From the NCBI GenBank assembly GCA_034387635.1, contig JAOANU010000026.1:124001-188000 (forward strand): a stretch of 64,000 nucleotides of DNA, given 5' to 3'. The notes beneath the pieces are model-generated. The model saw nothing but the letters and a program-made list of their open reading frames with translations. It ran no database searches and had not been told where the DNA came from. Source of the DNA: Rhodosporidiobolus odoratus. Its lineage: Eukaryota > Basidiomycota > Microbotryomycetes > Sporidiobolales > Sporidiobolaceae. The position numbers were made by a program, and so were the translations under genes. This document shows positions 9,181 through 19,526 of the stretch, piece by piece. Within the stretch, counting starts at the first letter, position 1; each line of letters starts with the position of its first letter.

Positions 9181-11481
9181 GTAAGGGAGCGATCCCTTAC
9201 AAAAGGCTACACAATGTACAATAGTCTAACCGTAGCCCGATCTTCTCAACTTGGCTTTGCAAGGCATAGTCTTGCTATTTACGTTGCCGTAGGCATTGTC
9301 TTCTTACCATCCAACAACACATACTGCTGGTATTGGACTGTACTGCTGAGTGTGCCGCAGACCTAAACCATGATGAAACTTGAGAAGGTCAAGTCTGCTC
9401 ATGAAAATGTACGGTCGCAAAGTAATTGCTGCACGGCATACTATTGAAGACATCAAAGCTGTTGCATGACTAGAGGGAATCAGCGCTGGACGTCCTTGTG
9501 CAGCAAGTGTCCCGGCACAAAGTCAGAAAGACGTCTGGACTTTATGTATGCCTTTTTGGACCGGTTCTGACTGAGAATCTGGTCTAGTCAAGTTTCTTCT
9601 ATAAGCACACAGACATGAATAGGCAGGGGACCCCGGTTACCTTCCACATCACCAGCGTTTTCCGCTATTGATGGCCAGATTCCCTCCTGAATTTCTTCCA
9701 CTCAGTGCAAGCCTAGCTACCATCGTACCGCGCTCTCATCTGGTACGAAGCCGTATACCTGAGTCTGTTGCTGGGTAAAGCAGTGCTTAGGTAGGCTGGG
9801 GTATGGTATGTGCTCTCCAGCCCAAGGGTGGTCCTCGTTGTTTTGTAAAGTGGGAGACTGTCTAGTCTGCGACCCATGCTAAAAAGGGTTTGCACGTTGG
9901 CTCAGAAGCACTGTGGGATCTTACCCGTCCAAAACGTCCCTGGCAGAAGATTCGAGGACTCCGCGGGGCCATGGGTAAGCAACTTGTGGATCATACAAGT
10001 CTTCCATGGCCCAAGGTCAATCTTCAGGATCTTCAGGATCATGTATGCTGGCGTTTCCGTCCAGCTCAGACACGATCTCCTCACGCATGTGTAGTGCTTT
10101 GCGCCGGCTGGAGATTCTGAGCACGGCATAGTTGTGCGAAAGTGGTGCCGTGAGCAGGTCGAGTGCTATCAGCTTGAGCAATAATATATATATATGACAA
10201 GGAACGACCTCGAGTACATAATATGCCTTGTTAGCAAACGCGTAAGGAAAGAACCGGAGGCCGCCTCCCACCCTCAAGCACACTTGCCTCATTTCCACCG
10301 CTTCCATCCTTCGCCTCCCTTTATCCCACTCTGACCATACCGGTATGGCCGTTGCCTTACAGCAGCACTCGACTCGGCAATCTCGCCGGCAAGCAAGCCT
10401 GTTCGCCTCCTCTGTGTCATTGCCGTTTGCGCTACTGGCAACGTTCAGCTCATAGTCAAAGTGTCCGGTTAGCCTGAATCTGGCTTGTTTATCTGGTCAA
10501 ACTCGAGATGGGGAAGTGCGTGCAGCACGGGAAAACAGAAGCAGAATACTGGAAATGCAGCAGGTATAGCTCGAGTAGTGACAGTCAGTCCTTGAGCTGG
10601 GTTCTTGACCCCTATGAAAGTTGCTTTCATGGAATCCTTGTCACGAAGGCAGGAGGCTGCTTGGAAAACTGTTGATGTGCTCTTGAACCTAAGACGTGCC
10701 TCAGATTGACACTCTGCGGGGAGTCCCAGGTCTTGCAACAGAATGAAGCAGGATTGACGATAGACTGCATAGATGTAGCAACGCATTACGAAGGCCCACA
10801 ATACACTGCTGCGCTCTTCCGCACTCTGCTACCATGGGAAAGGCTGGCAAGGCCATGTCGAACATGTGGGGGGTCGGTCGCTGTAAGGGATCAGTCATTG
10901 AGAAGCTGCATGGTGACACGAGATAAGCAAGAGAGGAAGAAGTTAAGAGGAGAACGTGTGCTGAACTAATCAAGCCGACGGAATTGACTCCCTGTGAAGT
11001 GTGAGAAGCCCCCCGGACGTCCCACGGACGTGGTAAGAGCACAGTTTCGTCAAAAGTCCCCCGAAGCCGACAGGTCGTCGATGCTATTTTCGAGTGACTT
11101 GAGAAGGTCAAGGCGGTCAAGGCGGGGAGGGTTGTTGGCCATTCTTTGCCTGCTTGTCACGGATCTGGGTGGACTGTACGGTTGAGTTGACCTCAGACGG
11201 CTGGTGCCAGGTCTGTGGGCACAGCTGTCGGGTGGCGGGGGTCAAACCGCCAGTGAGTTTTGGTTCACGAGTTTTATAAAGCATTGGTCAGAACGTCGTC
11301 CAGAGTGCCACTGAAATGCACAGCAAGTGGACATTGAACGCTGAGTACAGAAGACATGCGTCCCTGCGCTTGGCCATACATCAGTCTATATTCCCTCATC
11401 GCTGCTGTGAGCAAGGCATAGAACGACGCACCATCATTCTTCCTTCAGACAGTCCGTCCGTCCCTGCCTGCCTTCTGGGGC
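9181..11481. other. Gene-poor stretch, nothing recognised
   Basis: About 2.3 kb with visibly lower GC than its surroundings, no conserved domain in any frame, and only short ORFs of odd composition on both strands (for example 10017-10307, 10469-10801 and 10701-11120, minus). It contains a short AT run (near 10182-10198) and a doubled TCTTCAGGAT at 10021-10040. It may be decayed transposon or intergenic DNA next to the retroelements. Confidence 0.5.
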
Positions 11482-13003
11482 CTACTTCTCATACCCGAAG
11501 AAGCCGTGGCCGTTCTTCCTACCCGTCTTCCCCTCCCTTACCAACCTTTCCAGCAACCCCACCTCTTCAACCTGTTTCGAATCGATCTCACCGGTGGAGA
11601 CACGGTCTTGACGCCAGCCGCGGGCGATATGGGAGAGGGTATCGAGGCCAACGAACTGTGCGAACGAGAAGTCGTTAGTCCACATCGCGGGAAAGCAAGG
11701 GTGCGTAAGGGCCTACATCGCTCAGCTCGATGGGTCCTGCAGGTAGGCGAGGCATGGTTGGATCGTAGCCAGTCAGAGGATCAGCGAGTCACAGGGTGAA
11801 TTAAGTGCAGGCGGAAGTGGAACAGGTATAGCAGACGGAGAATGAGGGAAAGAGAACGTACCCATCGGCACTCCCGCTCCGAGCTTCATTGCAGTATCGA
11901 TATCCTCCGCAGAGGCCTCTCCACGTTCAATCATACGAATGGCTTCGAGGAGGTAAGGCACGAGGAGGCGGTTGACGATGAACCTGCAGGAACGGATAAG
12001 GTAGAACCGCATCAATCGGGGGAGAACAGAGGTTGAAGGCCTACTCGCGTGAGCGGGATGGGGGCATTGCCAGGGCGCAGAGGGGTAGAGAATGGAAGGG
12101 AGAAACGGGCTTACCCTGGTGTGTCCTTGCAAGAGACCGGCGTCTTTTTCATCCTCTTGCAAAGGTCGAGGAGGGCGGCTGTAGTCGCAGTGGACGTTTC
12201 CGGGGTGGCGATGATCTCGACCTGCGCCCAAAATGTCAGTCATGTTACCCTCTGACGAGCGGGACGGGTACCCAGAGTCGCCCCAAGGCAAGAGACAAAG
12301 AAAGAATGTACAAGCTTCATCTGCGGCACCGGATTAAACGCATGAAACCCAGCAAACCTACTCCTCCTTTCCGCCCCACACCCCTCTGCGATACTCCTAA
12401 TACTCAGACTACTGGTATTACTCGCGAACACCGTTTCCTTCTCGGCAATCCCGTCGAGACGCCTGAACAGTTCTTGCTTGGTCGGGAGATGCTCGACGAT
12501 GGCTTCGATGACAAGGTCGCTACCCTCGACCGCTTCTTGCGCCGAGGTAGTCGTGCGGAGACTGGAGAACACGGAGGAGATGAAGGTTTCCTGGTCGGAG
12601 GTGGAGGAAGGAGAAGCTTTGCGAGCGATTCGAGAAAGGGATTTATGGATGATGGCGCGACTGCCGTTGAGAGAGACCAGGGTCAGCTTATTTTACTCTG
12701 GATCAGCAAGTCCTAGGCGAAAAGGCGATCAGAAGGAAGGAAAGCTGACCCATTCTCCAAAGCTCCCTCAGTCACATCCGTCATGACCACCTTGACTCCA
12801 TTCTGCGCTGCAACTTGGGCGATACCCGCTCCCATCAATCCAGCACCGAACACAGTCATGGTCTTGATCGGCCTCAAGGTCCCATCGCTGCTGGGCGAGG
12901 TCGAAGTCGAGGGCGGAGTGAATGTGGGGGAGGACGTGGACAAAGAGCGAAGGGTCGCGCGGGCGGTGAGAGCCCGTGTTGGGCTAGCACGAAGATACAA
13001 CAT
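11482..13003 (-). CDS. 3-hydroxyacyl-CoA dehydrogenase, mitochondrial type
   Basis: Oxidises L-3-hydroxyacyl-CoA to 3-ketoacyl-CoA with NAD+ (the third step of fatty-acid beta-oxidation). Six exons: 13003-12750, 12660-12312, 12221-12115, 11983-11862, 11736-11717 (only 20 nt) and 11655-11482. They sum to 1026 nt, giving 341 aa, the usual family size after a targeting peptide. The N-terminus ([19 protein letters not shown]) is Arg/Ser-rich without acids, like a mitochondrial presequence. The Rossmann glycines are in [11 protein letters not shown]. The catalytic-His segment is [14 protein letters not shown], followed by FIVNRLL and the C-terminal helices (PIELSD-FVGLDT to GHGFFGYEK). All junctions are GT-AG and keep frame. 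Confident for family; the chain-length preference cannot be read from sequence. Confidence 0.92.
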
Positions 13004-13215
13004 GCTGACAGGTCAGTCTGTCAAGTCACAAGCGCGAGTCGAAGCAGTGAGCAGGAGGAAGATGAGCAGAAACGGATTCGCCAGGTGGACACAACCTCGG
13101 GTCAAGGGCTTGACAGCAGACACGACAATAGGTATTGAATGGCTGACAGGCTCGCGGGAATTTCGCAGGAAAGCGTGACTTTCGGCAGTGGAGCAGAAAA
13201 ACCCGTTCGCCCTTT

Positions 13216-14461
13216 TCACGTGCTTTCCTCCTGTACTACTATACTACACAGTAATTTGGGGGCCGCAGGTTGGTCCCCCGGCAAGACTGCCGCTACCTTT
13301 TCTTCAAATTTCCCTCCAGGTCGCACTCTTCGCTGACTAGCCACCCTGGCTAGGTACCTCAAACTCTCCTTCCTGTCCTCATGCACAGCTTGCAATCCAA
13401 TGTCCTTGTCATTGTCCGCAAGATTCACCACTGAACCAGGCGAAACTTCTGCGGGCATGACAACTTGGTGCAAGGAAAGGAAGGACAAGGAGGGACAGAA
13501 AGCGGGATCTTCGAGCTGAATCAAGCTGGAAGGGTGGAAAAGCGAGAAGCTCTCGTCGGCGCTTTGCTCGATCATCAGACCTTCGAGTCGAAGCAAGGTA
13601 TTTATGCCGGGGATGCGGAAGTTGGTGAAAGTGTGGGATGCAAATGTCAATGAGACTAGGTTTGCGAGCTTGTCGACCACTGGACCAAAGTCCTTCGGCA
13701 CCGGCGTCTACATTGTCAGATTGAGATGGCGTATGCGCAGCGGGTAGGGCAGCGAGTCAATGACGGTGACTACACCGCCACCGCTGGACTTTGGCTCGCG
13801 GAGATCAAGCATAGTTAGGCTGTGGAAAGATTGGACGAGGGTGACTACAGATGCGTCGTCCTCGATCAGGTGACCCAGCGAGAGGGCGGTAACATTTTTT
13901 GATTGCGATCTTTGCCGGAGGACCGTGGAAAAGTCGCTGGGGGAGCGAGAGGCGATGGAATGGGTCGTCCAACGTTCAATCTCGAGTCGGAGAAGGTTTG
14001 AAAAGCGCAGAAGTTGCCGGTACCGAGACGGGTCGAATGGCTCTCTGCAGCCGTGAAAGTAGCCCTCGATGCGAAAGGTTTGAAGAATGGGAAGGTGCAG
14101 TGGGTCAATCAAGAAGTCGCAAGGATTGGACAATAAGAGTATGGTGGTCAGGGCAGGAAGGCGGCGAAGGAAGTTGCTGATGGCCAGAAGGAAGAGGCTG
14201 TCGAGCGGGTTGCGGTCGATTTCATAGTCGAATTTGACTTTGAGAACGCAGGCAGTCCAGTGCGGTTGCTGATCGGGTATCCAATTGAGGCGTGCGACGT
14301 CGAGAAGCTTGAAACGGACTGAACGGAAGAAAACCCGACAAGCGGACGGTAGTAGGTTTGGCGCGACAAGTTCCGCCGAGGTTGAGGCGCGTGGAGGGTT
14401 TTTCTGCCGACTCGAAGATGATATCGAGTAGCGCGAGCGGAGGATCGGCAAGGGTAGGCAT
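13216..14461 (-). pseudogene. F-box/LRR-like gene, degenerate
   Basis: From an ATG at 14461 the frame begins with an F-box-like helix (LADPPLALLDIIFESAEK, then LNLGGTCR), but the sequence expected to follow (LLPSACRVFFRSVRFKLLD) continues in another frame. That second frame carries leucine-rich segments (LKVKFDYEI, LTTILLLSNP, VTALSLGHL, LTMLDLREP, RIRHLNLTM) and is interrupted by an in-frame TAG at 13708-13710. The reading then resumes in the same frame (PKDFGPVVDKLANLVSLTF) to 13216. One frameshift plus one nonsense codon with continued LRR-like coding indicates a decayed substrate adaptor of an SCF ubiquitin ligase. A short unrecognised intron is possible, but I found no GT-AG pair that repairs both lesions. 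Confidence 0.6.
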
Positions 14462-14644
14462 GTTCAGAGGAGATCTGCGGGAGAAGAAGGTGAGCATGCG
14501 AGAGCCAGCTCGGAGAAAAGTCGGGAGTGTACGCTCGAGTTCCTTGTAGCTGGCCTGATCTTGTAAGAGTTCCAGCCAAGCTTTTCCAGACGAGTCGACA
14601 ATGTCTAGCGGCGAGAGGAGAATTCGATTCTCATCAGCTGGAGT

Positions 14645-15630
14645 TTGTCTCTTGCTACACACTGGCTGGATTTCATTGACAGCCATATACTAACTGAAGA
14701 TACCAGCAGCAGCACCCAGAAATACTTCACCATACTCGACCGCCTCCCCGTTGAACTGCTCGACCACGTCGTTCGCCTCACTCAACCTCAGCCTTACTCA
14801 TCCTCTGACTACCGCCAGAGGCAGGATACGCTACTCGCGCTGAGTCTGGTGTGCCGGGCGACACGAGGCTCAGCGCACGCGGCGCTCTTCGAGGTGGTCG
14901 AGGTCACGTCGAAGAAGGGTTGGGCGCTGTTTGTCAAGGCGGTAAAGGCCAAGAAGGCGTCCGATGGCTCACCTTCGCAATTGGGCAATTCTGCTGCCTT
15001 TCGTGCAGTACGGACAATCTCAAAGTCGACGACTGGCCAGAACCCTGTCCCGCCCCCTTACACCGTCCCCTTCTGCACTATTCCGTGAGCGACCTCCACA
15101 AAGCGTTCCGATAAGAAGATCCTGACATCGCGTCCGCCGTCACTCTGCGCCTCGACTAGTGCGCTCCAGGGTCCGACACCGACCACGAACTCTCGAAGAA
15201 GATGCACGAAACCTGTGACGCCTTCCACGACCGTCCGGAGTTGCCCCTTACCCATCTCTATCTCGCCGCCGCTCTAGACCCCGCATCTCTGAAGCCCGAT
15301 GATCCTTTACTCGACCATCTGCAGCGGCTTCAAACAGGCTGTACTGCCAGCAATATCACCATCTCTATAAAGCCGCCCATTCATGCGGAGTTCGGGTTTC
15401 ACGTCTCTGCAGATCTCTGCATTAGGTGCATCGAGTTCAAGGAGCAGGAAGAGCGCAAGAAGGAGGAGACAGAGGCTGAACAGACGAGAAGTGGGTCAGG
15501 AACGGCTGGATGTTGGCGGGAGAAGAGACTTGGTAAGTTTCTACTTTTCGGCTTTCCCAGCTCCGTCTGCCAACGATCCACCGACCTTGTTTTCTCTGTG
15601 CAGCAGAGTCAGACTGAGAGTACAGTATAG
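14645..15630 (+). pseudogene. F-box-like gene relic, head-to-head with the previous one
   Basis: The plus frame from 14645 has an F-box signature (ILDRLPVELLDHVVRL, then LALSLVCRATRGSAH) but no ATG; the first possible start is a TTG. Near 15000 the plausible coding switches frame (NLKVDDWPEPCPAP), meets a stop at about 15113, and resumes from about 15202 in a third segment (LPLTHLYLAAALDPASL). Missing start, frame switch and stop together point to a pseudogene of the same family as 13216-14461. Unannotated introns could explain part of this. Confidence 0.5.
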
Positions 15631-15807
15631 CGAGCTTCGCTCTTTCCTACCCATGCTACTCACAGCTGTCAAGATTGTAACAAGAACGACATGTGCCTTT
15701 TTTGCAGAACCGGAAGCAGCGGGATCCGGGCCATTAGCCTCACTAGCTAGTTCAGTTAGAGTCGGCACCAGCTACTCGAGCAATGTTTGACACGAAAAGC
15801 CCTTCCC

Positions 15808-16361
15808 TTAACTGGCAAGGTAAGCACTCAAGGGGTCTACATTCAGGTTGTACCAAGAATGACGACAGGAAAGGAGATCGTCAAACTCCCTTCGCAAAAT
15901 GCCGCAGAAAAAAGGACTGAATGTCGACGCACCTGCCCACACCTCCCACTTCTCAACGCACCTTCTACAGCCTTCACGGCAACAAACGCCCAAACCACCG
16001 CTTCTTCCCATTCTTTCCCGGTCTTCTGCACGCTCCATACCGCAGTTCCGGTCCATAGCGCTCGAGCACGGGTTTCTCCTTCCTTCAGCCTGATCAAGAG
16101 GCTGTCCTCGTTGAAAGTCGACCCTTTGCCCTTGAGAATAGACGAGATGAGCGAGTAGTACTTCTCGATGCCCTGTTGTCCGGTGAAAGGTCTGCCGAGG
16201 AAAGGTAGGTCTGGGTGATCGGGAGGTCCGTGTTCGATGCAGCAGGGTAGGGAGCGGCCTGGCGTGGTTGAAATGAAGAAGGAGGAGAAGGTTGATGGAG
16301 GGGAAGCGGCGTTCAGTGAGTCACGGAAGTGAAGGAGGCGGGCGGTCAGGGTGTCTGACAT
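15808..16361 (-). pseudogene. NTF2-like (SnoaL-type fold) small protein, probable frameshift
   Basis: Exon 1 starts at ATG 16361 (MSDTLTARLLHFRDSL) and reads to about 15960 with GKEWEEAVVWAFVAVKAVE. The expected ending EKWEVWADPLSAYLAS is present but in a different frame: it reads across a clean intron (donor GTGCGT just below 15933, acceptor GTAG before 15836) to a stop at 15808. Exons 16361-15933 and 15836-15808 sum to 458 nt, one short of a multiple of three, so one base appears to be missing at about 15945-15960. The fold is suggested by the W-x-VWADxLSAY ending known from fungal NTF2-like proteins; the ligand is unknown. It could equally be a sequencing error in a live gene. Confidence 0.5.
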
Positions 16362-16662
16362 GACCTCTACAAAGCTATTTGGACGCAGGAACGGGACGCC
16401 AATGCTGCGGGGGTGAGATCGAGGCACGGTAGAGCAGAAAAAGACGGTCGACGAGAGAAAAAGGAAGAGTCGTCTGGCGCCAATGGCTCGGCTACGCCCG
16501 CTGCGCAGGGATTCCGATATCAGTTAGCGCGACCGCGCGGGCTCGAAGAAGAAGGATACCCTTCAGCGCCGAATTGGCCAGAAAAGTCACGATAATGAAA
16601 ATTCCGACAACAATGAATGATAATACTACGAGTGCCCCCGACTTGTTCTACCGCTCACTCGT

Positions 16663-18805
16663 TTACCCTGGTATCAAGTCCCCCCTTTGCCCCTCTTCCT
16701 CTCTTCCTTGATGCAGCGCCTCCGTCTCTCCCTCAGCCATCCCCGTCATAAAGCCCGACCTGCTCTCCTTGCTCGCCTTCAGCCGGCTACCGTGACTCCC
16801 GCTCAGCGTGCCCGAGCTACCACCCCCACTCGTATCACCTGCGTAGCTCCGTCCCTGTAGCTCAATCATGACGCTTCCCCTCTGACCCCCTCCGCCTTGC
16901 GATCCCGTCGACGTCTCCTCCCCCCTCCCTCCTTGCGTTTTTGACGTGACCTGGCCACCATATATGGACAAAGAATTCGCTTCGACATCCGGTCGTATAG
17001 AACGAGCGGACCAATGGAAGTAGATGAGAGATAGGAAGACGAGGTTGAGGGCTATTGAGTAGATCCAGATGGTAGCGGTTAGAGTGGCTTCAAACTGCAA
17101 TCGAACATGTCTGCGTCAGTTTGTAACTAGAGGGAGAAAAGGAGGAGAAAAGGAGGAGAAAAGGGAGGAGAAAAGGGAGGAGAAAAGGGAGGAGGGACGT
17201 ACGGATGCCCAGTCGTCTATCGACAAACGCTCCGAGGCTATACTGACAAGGAAATAGATGCAGATCCCAAGGATGGCGAGGATAGCAACGAGAACCACAG
17301 AGGAAGTCTGTAACACCCCATGTCAGAACCGCTTTGCCACGATTCCCGGAGAAGGAGAAGCAAAAAAACAGAAACTAAGACCAACGCACTGCAACGAGAT
17401 CCTTTTCCGCCTTTTGCAACGCCTGGATATGTCGAATCCTCTCCCGGTCCGGAGCGCTCGCCCGCTGATTCGCGAGCTTCAGCAAATCCCCTCGACTAAG
17501 ATGGGCAAGACGAAGCTTCTGTTTGACTGCCTCTCTCTTCTTCCCCAACGGTGGCGGCGGCGGGGTTGAGGACGAGTGAGCTGCCGCAGTCGGTGTAGGG
17601 GGGTTGACGAGGGTGTCGCTCGTGTCCTGAGCGACTACAGCAGCGGAGGTAGGTGATAGAGGATTGTTGCCAAGGGAGGTACTGGTTTCGGGACCGAGAG
17701 GACCGAGGATCTGGTCGATGTTGAAGCGGACTTGGTGATGGATCATACGGGCTAGACGGAAAGAAGCGAGGGTGACAAAGACGACGAGGACGGGGATAGA
17801 GGTCCAAAAGGAGATGCAGACGAGTTGAACCCTGCGTAAAGTCGTTCAGGCAACGGGAAAAAAAAATGGAGGATTGAGGAGGAGGCGCACTTCGTGTTGT
17901 AGCTCACTCGCCTCTGTAGTTCCGCAACTTCCGGTGCCAGCGCGACCAACTGAGCAAGGCTACTCTGTCCAGGCTGCCAGCCCATCTCATCTGTCCGCAA
18001 CTGCTTCAACACCTTTTCCGCCTGGTTCCAGAGCGCCTGTCCAGCCTGTGCGTTGACGATGTCGGTGGCTAGAACGCCGAGGAAGAGAATGCCCCCCACT
18101 CCGGCAAACAGAGTGTTGGCGAGCCAGGCGGGGACGAGAGTGCGGTCGCCATGGTCAGAAGCGAGGAGCGAGGCTTGAAGCGAGGCGAAGGGCACGAGCC
18201 AGCCTGAAACAGTACACGATGAATCGGCTCAGGACAGTACAAGATAAGAGGGGAAAGCTACCTACCTTGCAGCAGAAGAGGAAGGGTCGTAAATGCTCGA
18301 ACGATAGCCGCCCGACTTTGCGACTTGTGTTGCACGAATACCTTGCAGAGGTTGACCAACTGACCGATCATGACTGCTGCAGTGATAACAGAGAAGAGGG
18401 ACAGGACGAGTTTACCACTACATGCGAAAGCGAATCAGCGAGGAAAAGGCAAAGGCGGAAGACGATAACGCACTTGGTCACGATGAACCTCCCACTTTGC
18501 CGGTCCGCCAGTCGAAACAGCCACCAGGGGCTACCTCTATGGTGCCTCTTGGCCTCCACCACAATCAACATCCAGTCAACGATTGCGAGGACAATAACCC
18601 TGCAGAAATCCAGATTTTCCGTCAGCCATCCTCTCCTTTCCTCCGAGCATCCGACAAAGAGACAGACGTACAGCCCCGTCAGCCCAAACAACACTCCTAG
18701 TCGAACCTTCAACCCACTCGCAGGATGCCCGTAAAACGCTCTATCGACATAGGCGAGGTAAACAGTAAAAGGGTTCGCGCCGTCCGAGACTGTCGGGAGG
18801 CTCAT
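16663..18805 (-). CDS. Multi-pass membrane protein, unrecognised family
   Basis: I do not recognise this gene. Starting at ATG 18805 (MSLPTVSDGANPF) at least five exons with GT-AG introns can be followed. Hydrophobic segments suggest about seven or eight membrane helices: VRLGVLFGLTGLYVCLFV, VIVLAIVDWMLIVV, LVLSLFSVITAAVMIGQLV, LANTLFAGVGGILFLGVLA, VCISFWTSIPVLVVFVTL, SVVLVAILAILGICIYFLV and ATIWIYSIALNLVFLSLIY. A charged cytosolic-type loop with a possible coiled coil (QALQKAEKDL) precedes the penultimate helix. The C-terminal tail is Gly/Ser-rich and probably disordered. One intron holds a purine-rich tandem repeat (about 17132-17196). The layout is receptor- or channel-like, but I found no STE3, rhodopsin or other signature. 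Confidence 0.6.
17132..17196. repeat. GGAGAAAA-type tandem repeat in an intron
   Basis: About five units of a 12-13-bp purine-rich motif (GGAGAAAAGGA/GGGAGGAGAAAA) lie in an intron of the membrane-protein gene. On the transcribed strand this is a long pyrimidine run just before a splice acceptor. Confidence 0.75.
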
Positions 18806-19526
18806 TGGCGAAAGGACGGAAGGTCGTCCGGCCACTCGGCTAGAGAGCGGTCCGGTAGAAGAGGGCAGCGGAGCCGATAGACGAGAAATGCGAAAAAGGC
18901 GGGAGGCTGAGGCCTATTAGGGGACGTTGCCGAAGATGTTGAAAGATGTGTGGTTCGCCGATGGTGCGGCGGCAAGGCTCGTGTACGCTTGAAGCGAGCG
19001 TTTGCAACGTGCTAGCGAGGCGAGGAAGCGTAGTGTCTAATTCGGCTGGGCAAGGGTTGAGCCGAGGCGGATCGGATGTCGAGAGCGTCCCGACGTCGAC
19101 GACGATGAAGGGTGCGCGCGGGACGCGGAGAAGGGCACGTATGCGAAGTCAGCGTATACAGGAGCGGGAGAGAAGCCACTTGGGGGTTAATGAACATCAA
19201 TGCGGTGCAGAGCACAACCTAACGAAGTAGGCAGCTCGTCGCTCAACATGGCAGGTTTGTCGGCGATCTGGACGCGTCAACTTCCGAGCTTGTCGGAGCA
19301 GTCCGGGAAACGGTCAAGTGCCCGACGGAAAGACCGGTATGAGTGCTCGAGTGATGCACCGAAAAATTCCTGCTCGACAATGCGCAAATAGTGTCGGAAT
19401 CCACCGTGAAAGGTGGGGAAAGGTCCGGAACTCCTTTAGCGGTGCGGCCGCGACCGGTCGGACCGGCAACTCAAGAAACCGAGATCACAACCTCCGTTAC
19501 CACGTAGGATACAGCACCGAGAAGGC
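18806..19526. other. Intergenic, 0.7 kb
   Basis: Lies between the start of the membrane-protein gene and the stop of the PhyH-like gene (both minus). It must carry the promoter of the former. Only short ORFs of no recognisable family are present. Confidence 0.5.

Noticed and set aside
16663..18805. Pheromone receptor (STE3) or mating-type locus
   Set aside because: The helix count is suggestive, but no STE3-like motif, pheromone precursor or homeodomain gene is nearby.
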